From Parasedimentitalea denitrificans (GTDB lineage: Bacteria > Pseudomonadota > Alphaproteobacteria > Rhodobacterales > Rhodobacteraceae): 64,000 nt of DNA. Positions 44,475 through 54,233 of this stretch are shown one piece after another. The position numbers were made by a program, and so were the translations under genes. Below the pieces are notes generated by a model. The model ran no database searches. It was not told the origin of the DNA and was given only the letters and a program-made list of their open reading frames with translations. Where the stretch lies: assembly GCF_011813015.1 (NCBI RefSeq), contig NZ_QHLQ01000005.1, positions 1 to 64,000 of the forward strand. The letters run 5' to 3'. Each line of letters starts with the position of its first letter. Position 1 is the stretch's first letter.

Positions 44475-45320
44475 TCAGTCATCTGGGTACAAGCTGCGTG
44501 CGAGTGCACAAAAGGCCTCGAGACTGACTTGTTCGGCCCGTTCAGTTGGGGGAATACCAGCGGCCTTCAGGTGGTCTTCGATGTCGGGTGATACGCTTTT
44601 TAGTGCAGATCTAAGCATCTTACGGCGTTGATTGAACGCCGCAGCCACCACCCGGTTCAAGGTGCCTGCATCTGCCGGGAAGCGTGGTTCCGGTAGCGCG
44701 GTCAGGTGAACAACTGCGCTGGATACTTTTGGCGGCGGGGTAAATGCGCCGGGGGGAAGTGACAACACGATATGCGGCTCGGCACGCCACTGCGCCAAGA
44801 GGGCTAGTCGGCCGTATTTTTTGGTACCCGGTAGGGCGACGATACGCTCGGCAACTTCGCGTTGGAACATCAGGGTCAGGCTCTGCCAGAAAGGCGGCCA
44901 CTGTTTTGGGGTCAGCCAACGCACCAGCAATTCAGTGCCAATGTTATAGGGCAGGTTGGCTGCAACACGGATCGGTGGGGTCAAGTGTTCCAGTGGGTTT
45001 ACTTCGAGTGCGTCGCCTTCGATGACCTGTAGACGATTGGGATAGGCATCCGAGATTTGGGCCAGTGCGGGCAGGCAGCGCGCGTCTTTTTCAACAGCCA
45101 GCACACGGCGAGCGCCTTCGGCCAATAGGCCACGGGTCAAACCGCCGGGGCCAGGACCAATTTCCAAAACGTCGCACCCCGTCAGGTCGCCTGCCTGTCG
45201 CGCGATTTTGGCCGTCAGGTTCAGGTCCAGCAAAAAGTTCTGACCCAGAGACTTGCGGGCAGAAAGCTGGTGGTCTGCAATGACCTCACGCAGGGGAGGT
45301 AGGGTGTCGATTGCGGTCAT
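44475..45320 (-). CDS. rsmA: 16S rRNA (adenine1518-N6/adenine1519-N6)-dimethyltransferase
   Basis: RsmA (KsgA) dimethylates two adjacent adenines in the 3' hairpin of 16S rRNA using SAM. The 281-residue protein has [18 protein letters not shown], the SAM motif [15 protein letters not shown], the catalytic [12 protein letters not shown] and a C-terminal helical domain. It is the last gene of the lptF-lptG-lptD-surA-pdxA-rsmA operon, separated from pdxA by 81 bases that contain repeat copy C. Confidence 0.96.
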   Translation of the reverse strand: MTAIDTLPPLREVIADHQLSARKSLGQNFLLDLNLTAKIARQAGDLTGCDVLEIGPGPGGLTRGLLAEGARRVLAVEKDARCLPALAQISDAYPNRLQVIEGDALEVNPLEHLTPPIRVAANLPYNIGTELLVRWLTPKQWPPFWQSLTLMFQREVAERIVALPGTKKYGRLALLAQWRAEPHIVLSLPPGAFTPPPKVSSAVVHLTALPEPRFPADAGTLNRVVAAAFNQRRKMLRSALKSVSPDIEDHLKAAGIPPTERAEQVSLEAFCALARSLYPDD

Positions 45321-45366
45321 GTTGTTTCTAACTTGGGTCTGGGTGTTGGGATTGGCATGATTTTAT

Positions 45367-45400
45367 GCCTCCGGCGGGGATATTTAAGGCCAGATGAAGG
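45367..45400 (+). repeat. Intergenic repeat copy C (CCTCCGGCGGGGATATTT type)
   Basis: Plus-strand sequence reads GCCTCCGGCGGGGATATT, then TAAGGCCAGATGAAGG. Its tail ends 2 bases before the pdxA stop on the other strand, inside an operon. It shares the head of copies A/B and the core of copy H. Confidence 0.6.
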
Positions 45401-45401
45401 A

Positions 45402-46373
45402 TCAAGAGGATTTGGCCATTGTCTGTGCCATTTTGAGCGCCTCGATCAAGCTGGTGGGGTTGGCGAGGTTCTGGTCGGCGATATCGCAGGCGGTGCCGTG
45501 ATCGGGTGAAGTGCGAATAAAGGGAAGGCCAAGGGTGACATTGACGCCGCGATCAAAATCAAGCGTCTTTATCGGGATCAAGGCCTGATCGTGGTACATG
45601 CAGATGGCTGCGTCATAGCGGGCGCGGGCAGCGGCATGGAACAGGGTATCGGCGGGGTGTGGGCCAGTCAGATCGTAGGCCTCTGATTGCAGGTCATGCA
45701 GCGTTGTGTTGATCCAGGTAAGCTCTTCCTGTCCCATCGCCCCACCTTCACCGGCGTGGGGGTTCAGGCCGGCAACGGCGATACGCGGGTGAGGTATTCC
45801 GAATTGCTTTTGTAAACCTTCGACCGTGATAGCGATTGTTTCACTCAGCAGCGCCGGGGTTAGCTGTTGTGGCACATCAGCAAGGGCGATGTGAATTGTC
45901 GCGGGCACGACGCGCAACTGGTCTGAGGCCAGCATCATCACCACGCGGTCGCGTCCCGCCAATGCCGCCAGGAACTCTGTATGACCTGGATAGGCAAAGT
46001 CTGCCCCGTCGATCAGTGCCTTTTTATGGATAGGCGCGGTACACACAGCCGATGCCTGTCCGGTCTGAACTAGGCTGACGGCAGTTTCGATAGACTGAAT
46101 GACACCGGCAGCATGTTGAGCCAGGGGGTGACCTGCGATGGCGGGACCGTCGAATGGCAACGCCAAGACTGGTAGAGCGGATGCGCAGATGGCCTGAGCC
46201 TGTTCGGGTTTTGAAATCTCAACAAAAGTGGTGCCTTCTGGAAGGTGGCGGGGATCGCCAATCCAGAAGAATGGGCAGGTGTCGCGTAGCTCGTTCCACG
46301 CTTTGACCGCCAATTCAGGGCCCACACCGGCGGGCTCCCCACAGCTGAGCGCAATGGGGGGCTTGCGTGTCAT
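45402..46373 (-). CDS. pdxA: 4-hydroxythreonine-4-phosphate dehydrogenase
   Basis: PdxA oxidises 4-phosphohydroxy-L-threonine in vitamin B6 synthesis. The 323-residue protein has LSCGEPAGVGPELA, the zinc-region KKALIDGADFAYPGHTEFLA, NPHAGEGGAMG and MYHDQALIPIKTLDF segments. Its start overlaps the surA-like stop by four bases (46370-46373), so it is coupled in the lptF-to-rsmA operon as in many proteobacteria. Confidence 0.95.
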   Translation of the reverse strand: MTRKPPIALSCGEPAGVGPELAVKAWNELRDTCPFFWIGDPRHLPEGTTFVEISKPEQAQAICASALPVLALPFDGPAIAGHPLAQHAAGVIQSIETAVSLVQTGQASAVCTAPIHKKALIDGADFAYPGHTEFLAALAGRDRVVMMLASDQLRVVPATIHIALADVPQQLTPALLSETIAITVEGLQKQFGIPHPRIAVAGLNPHAGEGGAMGQEELTWINTTLHDLQSEAYDLTGPHPADTLFHAAARARYDAAICMYHDQALIPIKTLDFDRGVNVTLGLPFIRTSPDHGTACDIADQNLANPTSLIEALKMAQTMAKSS

Positions 46374-47632
46374 TTAATAACGATCTCGGCGTCGGCACGT
46401 AGCTGTTCAACAAAGCTGGCAGAGAATGCTTCTAGTCGTTGTTGGGTCAGCGCATTTGCTACACCCTGACGTGCGTCGTCTTCTCCGGTGCCTAGATCAG
46501 CGCTGCGACCGCACATCATCAGCAGAACAAGTGTCTGGCCATTGTTACGGGTCAGCATCGCCGAGGTTTCGCCGGTATCTAGTTTTGCCAGCTCTAGCGC
46601 GACATCCTGTGGGATTTCTGCTGGAGCCAGACTCTGAACGTCTAGAACTGCTGGATCCTGGTCTTTGGCGATACCGTAGAGATCGTCACAGGTGTCGATT
46701 TGGGACGCAACATGGCGTGCCGTGGCTTGCGCAGCTGGGCTGTGGCCACCAGGAATGTAGTAGCTGGCGTATTCGATAGCAGCAAACCGCGGGGCAGCGC
46801 CGGCAACTTCACGTACGCCGCGCATCTGAAACAGCGCCACGGCTCCTTGTAGTGGGAGAGGTGGCGTGATTTCGCCCGGTTTCAAAGCCAAAACCAGCCC
46901 TTGAAGCTGTGGCGGCAGCTTAGTCAGGGGGAGCCAGGGAAGGTGGCCCTGGTTGGTCCGGCTGTCAGCAGCAGAATATTGTGTCGCTGCCGATGAGAAG
47001 GCTGCGTAACTATCGAGATTGCTGATTTGTTCCGCGAGTTCTTCAACTTGTCGAACGTTTTGCTGGTTGATTGGAATAATGACTTCCGACAGAAGCACTT
47101 GAACCCCACCCGTGCCAGCACGGCCCATGGCCCGATCGATTTCACCTTCGCTTGGGCGGGCGCGAGATAAGAATCGGGATCCGACGTAGTCCCGCCAGGT
47201 CAGACCTGCAATTGTGTAATCGCGCAGTGTTTCAGGCGACACTCCATTTTCACCAAGCGCCTTGAGGAATTCCTCTAACGTCAAATTTGCACGCCCGGCG
47301 AATTCTGTCATGCCTTCGGTAATAGCTTCTTCGGACAGACTAATTCCAGCTTGAGAGGTTGCTTCTTCCTTGAGGCGGTCCTTGATCAGGTCCTCAAGTG
47401 CAATTTCCGCAGGGTCGCCTGGTGAACCAAGGATCCGCATGAAATTGGTGCGTTGTTCCAGTTCAAAATTCGTGATTACTGAATTATTCACAGTAACAGC
47501 AGGGGAGAATAAACCCTGTGCCAATACCGAATGTGGAGCCGCTGCTCCGAGAAGTAGGGCTGTTGTGGTTACGCGGACTGCGCCACGGACAAAACCCGGG
47601 GCAGTGAACCAAGACTTTAGGAATTGCTGCAT
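46370..47632 (-). CDS. surA: SurA-like periplasmic peptidyl-prolyl isomerase
   Basis: This periplasmic chaperone helps outer-membrane proteins fold. The 420-residue product has an N-terminal signal peptide (about 17-38, ending SVLAQG), a SurA N-domain (VTVNNSVITNFELEQRTNFM...DLIKDRLKEEA) and one parvulin-type PPIase region (about 190-290, EVIIPINQQNVRQVEELAEQ). Its start lies inside the end of lptD (16-base overlap), so SurA and LptD, one of its client barrels, are coupled. Confidence 0.9.
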   Translation of the reverse strand: MQQFLKSWFTAPGFVRGAVRVTTTALLLGAAAPHSVLAQGLFSPAVTVNNSVITNFELEQRTNFMRILGSPGDPAEIALEDLIKDRLKEEATSQAGISLSEEAITEGMTEFAGRANLTLEEFLKALGENGVSPETLRDYTIAGLTWRDYVGSRFLSRARPSEGEIDRAMGRAGTGGVQVLLSEVIIPINQQNVRQVEELAEQISNLDSYAAFSSAATQYSAADSRTNQGHLPWLPLTKLPPQLQGLVLALKPGEITPPLPLQGAVALFQMRGVREVAGAAPRFAAIEYASYYIPGGHSPAAQATARHVASQIDTCDDLYGIAKDQDPAVLDVQSLAPAEIPQDVALELAKLDTGETSAMLTRNNGQTLVLLMMCGRSADLGTGEDDARQGVANALTQQRLEAFSASFVEQLRADAEIVIK

Positions 47633-49764
47633 GATCGCCTGTAATTTTGTGTGCCGCTATCAACGGAGAAACCGTTCAATGCGATGGTAAAGCCGAAATC
47701 GGTCGAAGGCTCAACACTTGATGTGGTAGTATAGCGCCTGTTAACCGAAAGATCGACCTTGACGCATTCGTTGCTGTAGACAAATCCGATACCCGCACGC
47801 GAAGCACGCGAGTCGGAAATATCGTATCGCAGATTGGCGGTGGCAGACCAGTTCGGGTGAATTTTATAGCTGCCGTCAAACCAGAATTCAGACGTTTCTT
47901 CGGGTCGACCTTCTTCTGCATCTGTTCCAAGCCATAGATAGCTGCCTGAAACCTGAGCAAGTTGGTTGAACCAATCGCCACGAATTTCGGCTTTGGAGAA
48001 GTTCACATTGCCGTTTAGCAAACCTCGTGTTGAGATCGCGAGGCCGTCGTCCAGTTTGAGTTGCCCAGCCAGCAAAATGTCTGATGATGTCCCGCCAAGG
48101 CCGGAGGATTTTGTGAAGCCACTGTTTGCCGAACTGCGAAAGATCTGTCCGACCACTGCTGAAGCCTGCCAGCCTTTGGTGGAGTATCGAGCCCAGTTGG
48201 CGCCGTAGACAAAAGACAGTCCTTCCTCTCGGGCATCAACGGACGGAAAACGCGACAGTTCCAGTAAGTTACCCTGATCGAATTCAACAAAATTGCTTTC
48301 ATCATTTGGGACGGGATCACCAGATGACTCGCTCCAGCCAAGCTGTACGATAGGTTCTAGAAACTCTGAATCCCCATTGGGGGTAATGCGAGTCATGGGA
48401 AGGCGAAAAGTTATAGCGCCTCGCGGTGTCAGGCGGGATGCGCTGGATGGATAGGCGCTGTCATCCTGAATATTAAAGGCATCAGCGGAAAAGCCTAGCT
48501 GGGTCTGCGTGACAATCCCGTTTTGTAAGCGCCACTCCCTTTGCCAGTTTGCGTCAAAAGTCATGCGGGTGATGTCGCGGCCGACAATGTCATCGCTTGA
48601 ATCGCGGCTGTGTGCATGCGTCAGCAAAGTCATTTGCACCTCGCCGCCCAGCTGAGCGGGATGATACCGTCGCTGATAAAAGATATCACCGATTGCGGAG
48701 GGGAACTCCCCGCTAACATCCGAGTCTCGGAGGGATTTGTAGTAAATAGCACTGGCGCGAAACAGGCTGTCCCGGTTGACTTTGGTTAGTGTCAAACGAG
48801 AGCGTAGGCGGTCTAGATCTGGTAGCCCATAATCCGCGAGATAGGCATCGTCCGACGCGGCCTTAATATCGAATTCAAGTTTAAAGTCTTTGCGCAGATT
48901 AAAATGGCCGTCAGCAAACAGGTAACCGCGTGTATCACCCGGCTGCAAGTCATCGCGGGTCACGGCCCCTTGCAGGTCTATTCTTCCGTTTATAAAAGCC
49001 TGACGGTAGCGTGCATCCAGAGTGCGTGTTTTTGAGGACAAGTAAGGGGACAAGGTTAGGTCCCTAGAGTCTCCGAAGGTGAAGAAATAGGGGACTTTGA
49101 TTCCGGTGCCCAAAGTTGACGTAGTACGAACCGATGGCACCAGAAATCCCGAGGCTCTCTCTAGTGTTGGGTCAGGCAGGCGCAAGCCCGGGAAATAGAA
49201 CACTGGTACATCGAGGATGCGGAACTGAGCATTCTCAAAATAGAGTTGTCTTTCCAACTGGTCATGCGTCACCCTCTCGGCACGGATTTGCCATAGCGGA
49301 GGTGAGCCGTCGTCACAAACTTGGCAAGACGTTGCAGATGTCTTGTAAAGTTGAGTATAGCGCCCACTAACGCGGGACATCTGCACCGAAGCCAGCTGAA
49401 GCTGCTGCTGAAACACCATGCGGGCACCGTTCAGGATGCCATTACGAAGGTCTTTGTCCATTTCAGCTGCACTCGCCAGAATGGTAATCTCCCCCCCCTG
49501 ATCTATCCGAATGGGCCCCTCGATTTGAAGGGTCCCATTGTCCCGGTCAAAGGTGACCTTCTGCGCCCGTAGGCGGATGTCGCCTTGAAAAGCCTCGACA
49601 TTGCCCTGCGCAATCAAGGTTCTTTCTGGAGTGATATAGACCTGATCGGCAACCAACATGGCGGGTTGGGTGTCAGCCACAAAGGGTGTCGCTTGTTGGG
49701 CCTGTACAGCGGTAGCCAAGGCCATCCAGGAGATAGCGGTGGTTAGGCAAAGTGCGCGTCGCAT
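47617..49764 (-). CDS. lptD: LPS-assembly protein LptD
   Basis: LptD is the outer-membrane barrel that inserts lipopolysaccharide. The product has a signal peptide (LCLTTAISWMALATAVQAQQ), an OstA-type N-terminal jellyroll (VYITPERTLIAQGNVEAFQGDIRLRA), and a large C-terminal beta-barrel with YARRGVGFVYSNEC-like strands. It has 715 residues. The ATG at 49764 is favoured by GGAGG 9 bases upstream. lptG ends immediately before it. It is coupled to surA downstream. Confidence 0.93.
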   Translation of the reverse strand: MRRALCLTTAISWMALATAVQAQQATPFVADTQPAMLVADQVYITPERTLIAQGNVEAFQGDIRLRAQKVTFDRDNGTLQIEGPIRIDQGGEITILASAAEMDKDLRNGILNGARMVFQQQLQLASVQMSRVSGRYTQLYKTSATSCQVCDDGSPPLWQIRAERVTHDQLERQLYFENAQFRILDVPVFYFPGLRLPDPTLERASGFLVPSVRTTSTLGTGIKVPYFFTFGDSRDLTLSPYLSSKTRTLDARYRQAFINGRIDLQGAVTRDDLQPGDTRGYLFADGHFNLRKDFKLEFDIKAASDDAYLADYGLPDLDRLRSRLTLTKVNRDSLFRASAIYYKSLRDSDVSGEFPSAIGDIFYQRRYHPAQLGGEVQMTLLTHAHSRDSSDDIVGRDITRMTFDANWQREWRLQNGIVTQTQLGFSADAFNIQDDSAYPSSASRLTPRGAITFRLPMTRITPNGDSEFLEPIVQLGWSESSGDPVPNDESNFVEFDQGNLLELSRFPSVDAREEGLSFVYGANWARYSTKGWQASAVVGQIFRSSANSGFTKSSGLGGTSSDILLAGQLKLDDGLAISTRGLLNGNVNFSKAEIRGDWFNQLAQVSGSYLWLGTDAEEGRPEETSEFWFDGSYKIHPNWSATANLRYDISDSRASRAGIGFVYSNECVKVDLSVNRRYTTTSSVEPSTDFGFTIALNGFSVDSGTQNYRRSCSNS

Positions 49765-49765
49765 G

Positions 49766-50869
49766 TCAGCCATCCTCCGCATGAAGAAGCAACCCGAGTG
49801 GTAGCAAAAAAGCGGCTACAGGAGGGGCCCAAGCCGCCAGGCTGACTGGAATCTGCCCGTTCTCACCCAGGATTTGGGCAAAGTTACGTACAAAGTAAAG
49901 ACCGAACCCCAACAAAACTGCCAATAGAACAGCCAGGCCCGTTCCTCCGGAACGTACGTGTCGCATGGTAAAGGCCGCGCCAACCAAAACCATTGCCATT
50001 AGAAATAGGGGGCGCGCTAGTTCCACCTGCAGCAAAACTTCAAATCGTTTGGTCGAAAAGCCTGCCTGTCCAAGCGACCGGATTGTCTCTGGCAGGTCAT
50101 AAATTGAAATACCCTCGGCTGTTCCGATACTGTCGCGGATGCGCTCCTGGGTCATTGTTGTTGGTAGCCTTAGTTCGTCATGAATGGTTGAGTTGGTTTC
50201 AGGATTCAAGTCGGGCGTTAGCGGCCAGAACTTTACGTTGCGCAGCAGCCAATAGTCCCCCACAATTTTCGCGCTTTCAGCTACAATTTGGCGCGTTGGG
50301 CCGCCGTCGGTCGCGTAAGAGAGGATCGTGACATCATATAAACTGATATTGTCAGCGTTACCTCCGTAGCCAGCAGCATGAATGACCGACTGGCCTTGAG
50401 GGCCACCTTGGCGAAGCCAGAGGCCGTCATCAGTGAGGGATAAGGTGGCCGGACCAATTGAGCGGTATGTGTCTGTCAGCTCTTGGGATCTGTTGGAAGT
50501 TGCCGCTGCAATAGGGTTCAAAGTCGAGACGGCCAGAAAGCCGATGATCGCCGCCATAGCTAACGGGGCAACTAGTGCGCGAAGCCCGGAGCGGCCAATG
50601 GCACGCGTAACCACCAGTTCGCTACTGCGAGCGAGGCCGACGAACAAAACAATAGTAGACAGGATCATGATCAGGGGAAGAAATTGATTCAACGCAGCTG
50701 GTGTATTCATGAGGGTCAGAGTGGTGAGTTGAGCAAAACTTAGATCTATTTCTCCAAAGCGCCTAACCTGATCATTCAGATCGATTAACATAACCAAAGT
50801 GAGTAGAATTAAACTTATAATACCAAACCACTGCAGAAACCGGCGGGCATAATAAAGATCTAGCTTCAT
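49766..50869 (-). CDS. lptG: LPS export permease LptG
   Basis: LptG forms the inner-membrane LptB2FG transporter that extracts LPS. The 367-residue protein starts MKLDLYYARRFLQWFGIISL and has three N-terminal membrane helices, a periplasmic jellyroll and C-terminal helices (FSTKRFEVLLQVELARPLFLMAMVLVGAAF). The start at 50869 overlaps the lptF stop as ATGA; a longer open frame upstream is lptF antisense material. It lies between lptF and lptD. Confidence 0.93.
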   Translation of the reverse strand: MKLDLYYARRFLQWFGIISLILLTLVMLIDLNDQVRRFGEIDLSFAQLTTLTLMNTPAALNQFLPLIMILSTIVLFVGLARSSELVVTRAIGRSGLRALVAPLAMAAIIGFLAVSTLNPIAAATSNRSQELTDTYRSIGPATLSLTDDGLWLRQGGPQGQSVIHAAGYGGNADNISLYDVTILSYATDGGPTRQIVAESAKIVGDYWLLRNVKFWPLTPDLNPETNSTIHDELRLPTTMTQERIRDSIGTAEGISIYDLPETIRSLGQAGFSTKRFEVLLQVELARPLFLMAMVLVGAAFTMRHVRSGGTGLAVLLAVLLGFGLYFVRNFAQILGENGQIPVSLAAWAPPVAAFLLPLGLLLHAEDG

Positions 50870-52008
50870 TGTGCAGCCTTTCTGACCGTTGCGTGCGGAC
50901 GCTTCTTGAATAGCATGATTGGTCGCGCTGCAAGTTGCAGGAAGATACCTGCTACTGCCAGCCCCAAAAATGATGGCAGGTAGACTAGGGGCCAAAGGTT
51001 GGCATTTTCTATGACCGGTTCAGCAACAACCCCACGTAGACCCTCAACAAAGATCAATAGAACAAAAGCGAGCAGGGTTTGACGCCAAAAACCAAATCGG
51101 GAAAATGTGCCAAGCATCAGTGATGAAAAACCGATTAAAACGACCGCTATACAAACAAGAGCTCGGGCAAAGCGTAGGTGCAGCTCTTCGGCCAACTGGC
51201 CACGGCTAAACGCCTCTTGACCAGCAATTTGGTCCGCTTGGGTTAGGAGCTCATAACTGGGAATTACGCGAATGCCGCGAGCTTTGTTCACAACTTTACT
51301 TGTCAGGGTGCTGATATCGTAAGAGAAGTCAGAAAATGTAGTGGAGGACAGTGTGCGGCCCTTTCGATCTGTTCGAAGGGCCATTCCGTCGATCATCACA
51401 AGGTGAGAGCGGTTCTGGTCACGAACTAGAAACGCACGCTCGCCTGTATACAGAACGCTTTCGTCTGGGGTTCTCTGATCAGAAAGGAACACGTCGTTCA
51501 ACGTTCCGTCCGGATCAATTTTACGGATGAAAAAAGTTACGCCTTTGGTTGGGTGCAGAAAATTTCCTTCACTCAAAAGTTTGGCCGTAATGTTTCTAGA
51601 GGCTTCGGTTTCGCGTTTCTTTAGTTGGTCAATCGAGGCGGGCAGTAAAAAATGCGTCAGCACAGACATCATCAGTGCGGTGATAAGACCAAAGGCAAGT
51701 GCAGGTTTGGCCATTTGCCAGGGGCTGGTTCCGGTGGCACGTAGTACTGTCAGCTCACTTTCGCTATTCAGCCGGTTGGTCACCCATACTGCCGAGGTAA
51801 ACGCGGCAACAGGTAAAACCATCCGGACAAGGTTGGGAAGGGCCAGCGCGGTAAATTCGAATAAAATCAAGGCAGACTGTCCGTCGCCGATCAGCCGATC
51901 GAACAGCACAACAGCCCGGTTGATCCAAAACACGGCAACCAGGATCAGCGCGAAGAAGCCGAAAAACAGTAGATATTGAGACAGCACGTATCTGTCGAAT
52001 CGTGACAC
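50866..52008 (-). CDS. lptF: LPS export permease LptF
   Basis: LptF is the partner permease of LptG. The 380-residue protein starts with GTG at 52008 (VSRFDRYVLSQYLLFFGFF), with GGGGGG 6 or more bases upstream; ATG starts further 5' are not supported. It has N-terminal membrane helices with VFWINRAVVLFDRLIGDGQSA, the periplasmic domain and a C-terminal helix pair. It heads the operon and is divergent from pepA. Confidence 0.9.
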   Translation of the reverse strand: MSRFDRYVLSQYLLFFGFFALILVAVFWINRAVVLFDRLIGDGQSALILFEFTALALPNLVRMVLPVAAFTSAVWVTNRLNSESELTVLRATGTSPWQMAKPALAFGLITALMMSVLTHFLLPASIDQLKKRETEASRNITAKLLSEGNFLHPTKGVTFFIRKIDPDGTLNDVFLSDQRTPDESVLYTGERAFLVRDQNRSHLVMIDGMALRTDRKGRTLSSTTFSDFSYDISTLTSKVVNKARGIRVIPSYELLTQADQIAGQEAFSRGQLAEELHLRFARALVCIAVVLIGFSSLMLGTFSRFGFWRQTLLAFVLLIFVEGLRGVVAEPVIENANLWPLVYLPSFLGLAVAGIFLQLAARPIMLFKKRPHATVRKAAQ

Positions 52009-52185
52009 TCGATCCCCCCAGACCTTGCCATGTTTATTGTTTTCGTTCTTAGCGTAAATTGACGACGGGTAAAACTGCATTTTCCATATGAATGCAGATC
52101 CTTGGTTCGACTGGGCCTAGCCAATTGTTGTGCCGCAGGCTAGCTGTTGGGGCAAATCGTATTAATCTAAGCTGGAGCCCACCTC

Positions 52186-53673
52186 ATGAGCCGCCTGACA
52201 CCCATCCGTTTCGCCGAGTATGATCCCAAGTCACTATCGGAGCAGGTCGGGCGGTTGGTTATCCTGATAACACCAGAGGGGGTCATGGATCAGGCTGCAC
52301 GTAGCGCAAACCGGCTGAGCAAGGGTGCAGTGGCTCGGTTGATTGACAGTGATGGGTTCAAGAAAGCGAAAACTGGTCAGGTGATTTCTTTGGGTTGGCC
52401 TGCAGGACTGCAGGTTGAGGCGCTGGATGTGCTGGTCTTGCCGCGTCGGGTCACCCCGATCGAGGCCCGCAAGGCTGGAGCGACACTGGCAAAAGTGGCT
52501 GCCGGTAAACCCATGACCGTGATGGCTGGATCGATGCCAAAGGCGGCTGATTTGGCCCTTGGTATTGCTTTGCGCGCCTACTCATTTGATCTGCATAAGA
52601 CTTCCGATGACAGTAAACCCTCGGAGGAAGTGGTCATTGCGCATAAAGCGCACGAGGACATCGCCGCGAAATACGCGCCAATGCAGGCAGTCGCCGAAGG
52701 TGTCCACATGACCCGCGATCTGGTCAACGAACCGGCCAATGTCTTGACCACAACGGATTTCGCGAACCGCTTGGTTGAGATGGAAGCGATTGGTTTGAAG
52801 GTCGAGGTTCTGGATGAGCCTCAACTGGAAGAACTGGGAATGCGCTCTTTGCTTTGTGTTGGTCAGGGATCTGATAGCCCATCCAAGGTGGTGGTCATGC
52901 AGTGGAACGGTGGAGCAGAGGGAGAAGCGCCGCTCGCACTGGTCGGCAAGGGCGTGGTTTTTGATACGGGTGGTATTTCCCTGAAACCCGCCGGCGGCAT
53001 GGAAGACATGACCATGGATATGGGCGGCGCTGGCGTGGTGGCCGGCACAATGCGGGCATTGGCGCTACGTGGAGCCAAGGCAAATGTGGTTGGTCTGGTT
53101 GGCCTGGTTGAAAACATGCCGTCTGGCAATGCCACGCGCCCCGGTGATGTCGTGAAGTCGATGAAGGGCGATACGATTGAGGTGATCAATACAGACGCTG
53201 AGGGGCGATTGGTTCTGTGTGACGTGATGTGGTACACGCAGGAACGGTTCAACCCAGTTGGCATGATTGATCTGGCGACGTTGACCGGAGCCATAATTGT
53301 TGGTCTGGGGCATGAAAATGCAGGCGTGTTTTCTAACGACGACGCGCTATGCAATGCATTTCTCAAAGCGGCTGCTGCTGAAGATGAAGGCGCATGGCGG
53401 ATGCCGTTGGGAAAAGGCTATGATGATCTGATCAAGTCTCGTATCGCCGATATCAAAAACACCGGTGGTCGCGCGGCGGGTTCGGTGACCGCAGCTCAGT
53501 TCCTGAAACGGTTTGTAAAAGAAGAAACCCCATGGATTCACCTCGATATTGCTGGGGTTGCTTCGGTTAAATCAGATACAACCTATGCGCCTAAAGGTGC
53601 CACCGGTTGGGGGGTATCTGCATTGAACAGACTGGTGCTCAATGGGTTTGAAACACAGTCCGAGGCAGAGTGA
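52186..53673 (+). CDS. pepA: Leucyl aminopeptidase
   Basis: This M17 zinc/manganese aminopeptidase has 495 residues. Metal ligands and signatures are VGKGVVFDTGGISLKPAGGM, NTDAEGRLVLCD (the family signature), and DLATLTGAIIVGLG. The N-terminal domain is divergent as usual. The final C-terminal residues are ESQSEAE-like (FETQSEAE). It is divergent from lptF and is followed 8 bases later by holC, the same pairing seen in E. coli pepA-holC. Confidence 0.95.
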   Translation: MSRLTPIRFAEYDPKSLSEQVGRLVILITPEGVMDQAARSANRLSKGAVARLIDSDGFKKAKTGQVISLGWPAGLQVEALDVLVLPRRVTPIEARKAGATLAKVAAGKPMTVMAGSMPKAADLALGIALRAYSFDLHKTSDDSKPSEEVVIAHKAHEDIAAKYAPMQAVAEGVHMTRDLVNEPANVLTTTDFANRLVEMEAIGLKVEVLDEPQLEELGMRSLLCVGQGSDSPSKVVVMQWNGGAEGEAPLALVGKGVVFDTGGISLKPAGGMEDMTMDMGGAGVVAGTMRALALRGAKANVVGLVGLVENMPSGNATRPGDVVKSMKGDTIEVINTDAEGRLVLCDVMWYTQERFNPVGMIDLATLTGAIIVGLGHENAGVFSNDDALCNAFLKAAAAEDEGAWRMPLGKGYDDLIKSRIADIKNTGGRAAGSVTAAQFLKRFVKEETPWIHLDIAGVASVKSDTTYAPKGATGWGVSALNRLVLNGFETQSEAE

Positions 53674-53680
53674 GCCAAGA

Positions 53681-54136
53681 ATGGGCGCGGTTTACTTTTA
53701 TCACCTGACACGCAAACCGTTGGAACAGACCCTTCCCGTGTTGCTGGAAAAGGCACGCGGGGCAGGGTGGCGTATCGAAGTTCGTGGATGTGATCCCGAC
53801 CGAATGGGGTGGTTGGATGAACGTCTTTGGCTGGGTGCCAAGGATAGCTTTCTGCCGCATGGTGTTCAGGGCGGACCTAACGATGCGCTGCAGCCTGTGT
53901 TGCTGACGTCCGGGGGAACGGGTAATTCGCCCGATTGCGTGATGATCATCGATGGCGCATCGGTGAGTTCGGACGAAGTTGAAGCGATGCAGCGGGTTTG
54001 TGTGTTGTTTGACGGAACCGACGCCGAAGCGGTGCAGCAAGCGCGCGTTCAGTGGAAAAACCTGACGGACGCAGGATGTTCTGCGCAGTATTGGTCAGAG
54101 GAAGCTGGAAAGTGGGAAAAGAAGGCCGAAAAATAA
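53681..54136 (+). CDS. holC: DNA polymerase III subunit chi
   Basis: HolC links the clamp loader to SSB. The 151-residue product begins MGAVYFYHLTRKPLEQTLP and has the family ARGAGWRIEVRGCDPDRMGWLDERLW region and the FDGTDAEAVQQARVQWKNLTDAG C-terminal pattern. The ATG at 53681 follows the pepA stop by seven bases. The end of the gene runs into a 14-bp tandem duplication (54122-54149) that includes the stop codon. Confidence 0.93.
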   Translation: MGAVYFYHLTRKPLEQTLPVLLEKARGAGWRIEVRGCDPDRMGWLDERLWLGAKDSFLPHGVQGGPNDALQPVLLTSGGTGNSPDCVMIIDGASVSSDEVEAMQRVCVLFDGTDAEAVQQARVQWKNLTDAGCSAQYWSEEAGKWEKKAEK

Positions 54137-54149
54137 AGGCCGAAAAATA
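54122..54149. repeat. 14-bp tandem duplication at the holC stop codon
   Basis: AAGGCCGAAAAATA is repeated twice in direct succession (54122-54135, 54136-54149). The first copy spans the holC stop. It may be a recent slippage duplication. No gene is seen in 54150-54233. Confidence 0.5.
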
Positions 54150-54233
54150 AAAGTAAGGGGCGCAGCCTCTTTTCTTTTCGTTCGAAGTTATTCCGTCAGA
54201 GGAACGCGCCGTTGGGCGCACCGAGTTCCAGAA